Shown piece by piece: positions 26,253 through 28,332 of a stretch of DNA of 28,332 nt (positions are counted from its first letter, which is position 1; the number at the start of each line of letters is the position of its first letter). The DNA comes from Stentor roeselii. Its lineage: Eukaryota; Ciliophora; Heterotrichea; Heterotrichida; Stentoridae. The stretch lies in NCBI GenBank assembly GCA_006503475.1, contig RSEH01000389.1, forward strand, positions 1-28,332, given 5' to 3'. The notes beneath the pieces are model-generated. The model did not search any database. It was not told where the DNA came from and was given only the letters and a program-made list of their open reading frames with translations. A program made the position numbers and the translations under genes.

Positions 26253-27825
26253 TATTTTCACTCAATTATAATTTACATTCAAATAACTCATGAATTAGAT
26301 TAAATTAGCTTATCATCTATCTAAATATGGTCTACGTCATGGTTAAAGCGATTTTGCTCTTTTTCAAACGATTAAAATTGATTTATTCTAAAATATAAAA
26401 TTAGGTTATCAATAAGGAATATCTCTGTAACTTATTGCAGATAGATTATTTTAATTAATTATATGAGTTTAAAATTTTATATAAACTATCTTTTATAAAC
26501 CATAGGTATTTACCTGGTTAAAATCCTTAATTTTAACAACCAGTAACTGTGGTACACATTAGAGAGTATTTTGAAATAATTAATCTGATATAAGTTCAAA
26601 AGTTAAGTGTAGGTAAAAATAAAGGTGACTGAATCGAAATTATAAATCGAGTTAATCCCAGAAATAGATTTCTGTCAATTTAGTTTCAATACTGAATTTA
26701 AAATTAATTATATATATCAATCATATAAAAACTTGCAAACTTTCATCAACAATTATTAAAAATATATTCTCTATATAAATTATAACAAATTTTAAATAAC
26801 TTCAACTCTTTCTCAAGACAAATTAATCATTAAAACCTCTAAACATCGTTCAATACTTATCAGTCAGTCCTCTAGACACAGTATTTAGTTGCATATATAT
26901 TGGATCTTAATAGCCATTAGACAATCATCATCTTCAAAGGGGAAAAGTTTCAACCCAATAACATTTTCAGCATCTAAGTCAAGGCTGATCGTAAATTTTA
27001 TTTAGTCGCATTATCAAGGCAATCTACTCCATTCATCATCTAAATATCCTTTAATTAAAGAACTCTTTATTCAATTATATTATTATTCTATGTTGCTGTA
27101 AGCTTCTCCAAATTGATCTTCACTAGTTAAATCTCTCAATATTATTATCATTATTGTAAAGCAAGCTTTCCTAATGAAAACTTAGTTCTAAACATAATTT
27201 ATAAAGAGATGAATAGCTTATAATGATATCATAATAATTTAATCTTTAGAGAAGAATAACCTGACTTCTATCTAATTAAACTAAATTTTAAAATCATTAA
27301 AAATAGTAGTTAATTATATTTATTACGTTTATGATTTATAGTTAATGTCAAACTTACTAACTGTTTCATGTGTTGATTCCATAATTTTTAGACTTATAAC
27401 AAGTAAATGAAATGACTATAGATAACTTTCATATAAATGTGATTTTAAATGACTCAATAAATCCAAAAGTTTAGTAACCTTATGCATGCTAGTTTAAGGA
27501 TAACTAAAATTAAATTGGAATAGTATACTATTATCTACATTTTTAAGAACTGCTAACAATATATTAATCCTTGTATTGTAAACTTCAGTAATATTAAGTA
27601 TAGTTTTTTTATACTTGATAATTTTAAGTTTGTCTATAATCGATCAATTATTTGAAATATTTTCAAATAGTTTAAGTAATTTAATTATTAATATAAATTT
27701 TAGGTTGAATTACAACATATGTAAGCATATAGAATTCGAATCCAGATTGGATAAATACTTAATTTTTAAACATGTTTGTTTCAAAATAACTATATATAAA
27801 ACTATTTATTTTAACTAAGTAAAAG
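26253..27825. other. AT-rich intergenic region, one weak coding trace
   Basis: About 1.57 kb without a convincing gene. On the minus strand, about 26885-27145, one frame reads LRDLTSEDQFGEAYSNIE, then IKSSLIKGYLDDEWSRLP, then ISLDLDAENVIG and FEDDDCLMAIKIQY, with TAA and TGA stops between the pieces in the same frame. This may be a relic of a gene or chance. The ORF at 27615 is low-complexity and probably not real. No RNA gene or array was recognised. Confidence 0.4.
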
Positions 27826-28332
27826 TTAGTTGAGATAACAAGATCTATATTTGAGTGATGATAAAATCACACTTGCTTCACTCAAACTCAATTCTTTCTT
27901 TTTCTTCATTAACTGTTTTAGTCCCCTCAAATTTCCTAATTTAACTTCATTCTCTTGTCTCTTAATATTTATCAGAATCAAATCTGAAAAAATATCTTTC
28001 AAAAGAATATAATCAACAGATCTACACAAAAACAATTGAAAACTAAAAACCTCACTGATTTTTCTTATAGTCCTAAAGTTATTTGAAACAAACAAATCAA
28101 AAGCCCAATCCACAAAAACAAAAATGTTCTCTCTAAACTTTCCAACCGAAATTCTTTTATTATGAGTCAATAAAATCTTTGAATTTTTCAAATCTTCAAC
28201 AAATGATTTATCTTCACTCGAATAACTTATTACTTCCCAACTTTTTGTTGTTCTCACAAATCGAATTGGACAAACTCCAAAAAAATACTTTTTCTTAATT
28301 TCCAAAAAAAAAGTATCAACACAATAAACAAA
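27826..28332 (-). CDS. Hypothetical protein, C-terminal part (5' end outside window)
   Basis: An open frame of 168 codons running from the right window edge to a TAA at 27826. There is no ATG near its start, so the gene begins outside the window. The product is Lys/Phe/Ile/Leu-rich with mixed hydrophobic strands and helices (FVFVDWAFDLFVSN; SFQLFLCRSVDYILL) and ends in a helix LKQLMKKKKELSLSEASVILS. There is no motif I recognise and no clear membrane segment. The length of the open frame in such AT-rich DNA supports a real gene. Confidence 0.55.
   Translation of the reverse strand, partial: FVYCVDTFFLEIKKKYFFGVCPIRFVRTTKSWEVISYSSEDKSFVEDLKNSKILLTHNKRISVGKFRENIFVFVDWAFDLFVSNNFRTIRKISEVFSFQLFLCRSVDYILLKDIFSDLILINIKRQENEVKLGNLRGLKQLMKKKKELSLSEASVILSSLKYRSCYLN

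Noticed and set aside
26500-27200. A gene using reassigned stop codons (TAA = Gln, TGA = Trp)
   Set aside because: Stop density equals random expectation for this base composition, and all clear genes in the window use the standard code.
27730-27750. TTCGAATCC as a tRNA T-loop
   Set aside because: No matching acceptor, D or anticodon stems can be folded around it.
1-28332. CRISPR arrays, prokaryotic operons, ribosome binding sites
   Set aside because: The gene content is eukaryotic (SRX-type SRP receptor, ISWI, CDPK), and no regularly spaced direct repeats of that type are seen.

Overview
The window looks like nuclear DNA of a ciliate-type protist. It is very AT-rich and the genes are short-spaced and intron-free as far as I can see. 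An ATP-dependent PEPCK and an EF-hand (plant/alveolate-type) calcium-dependent kinase relic fit an alveolate. A standard-code heterotrich such as Stentor is my best guess, but this is inference: none of the tiny introns typical of that group is visible. Every intact gene ends in TAA or TAG, and the Trp codons I checked (PEPCK, SRPRA, kinases) are TGG.

Layout. 1-5.5 kb: a tandem family of three kinase-like proteins, the first cut by the window edge, with degenerate catalytic motifs. A decayed ISWI chromatin-remodeler fragment sits between copies one and two. 5.58-17.36 kb: a large inverted segmental duplication. The right arm (10233-17362) carries the apparently working genes: a coiled-coil protein (its first 54 codons), SRP receptor alpha, a small ORF, an unknown basic-tailed protein, a RING/prion-like protein and the start of PEPCK. 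The left arm (5577-9072) is an inverted, collinear, decayed copy that has lost three blocks (about 1.94, 0.96 and 0.68 kb). The roughly 1.16 kb loop holds a small C2H2 zinc-finger gene and the 3' part of the coiled-coil gene. 16.9-19.5 kb: PEPCK and a DNAJB12/Hlj1-like ER J-protein, convergent with a 12 bp gap. 19.6-20.9 kb: a clear CDPK pseudogene. 20.9-22.6 kb: unassigned sequence with broken coding traces. 22.6-24.9 kb: a 750-residue protein with an HExxH motif and a K/E-rich insert. An inverted, frameshifted 366 bp piece of its middle lies at 25.9-26.25 kb. The rest is AT-rich spacer, ending in the 3' part of another minus-strand gene.

The working genes are mostly housekeeping (secretory targeting, ER chaperoning, gluconeogenesis) mixed with lineage-specific families. 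They do not form an operon-like system. The striking property is the density of decayed copies: eight relic genes or gene pieces in 28 kb of otherwise compact DNA. The most notable object is the collinear inverted duplication, which puts antisense-oriented relics of five genes next to their parents.
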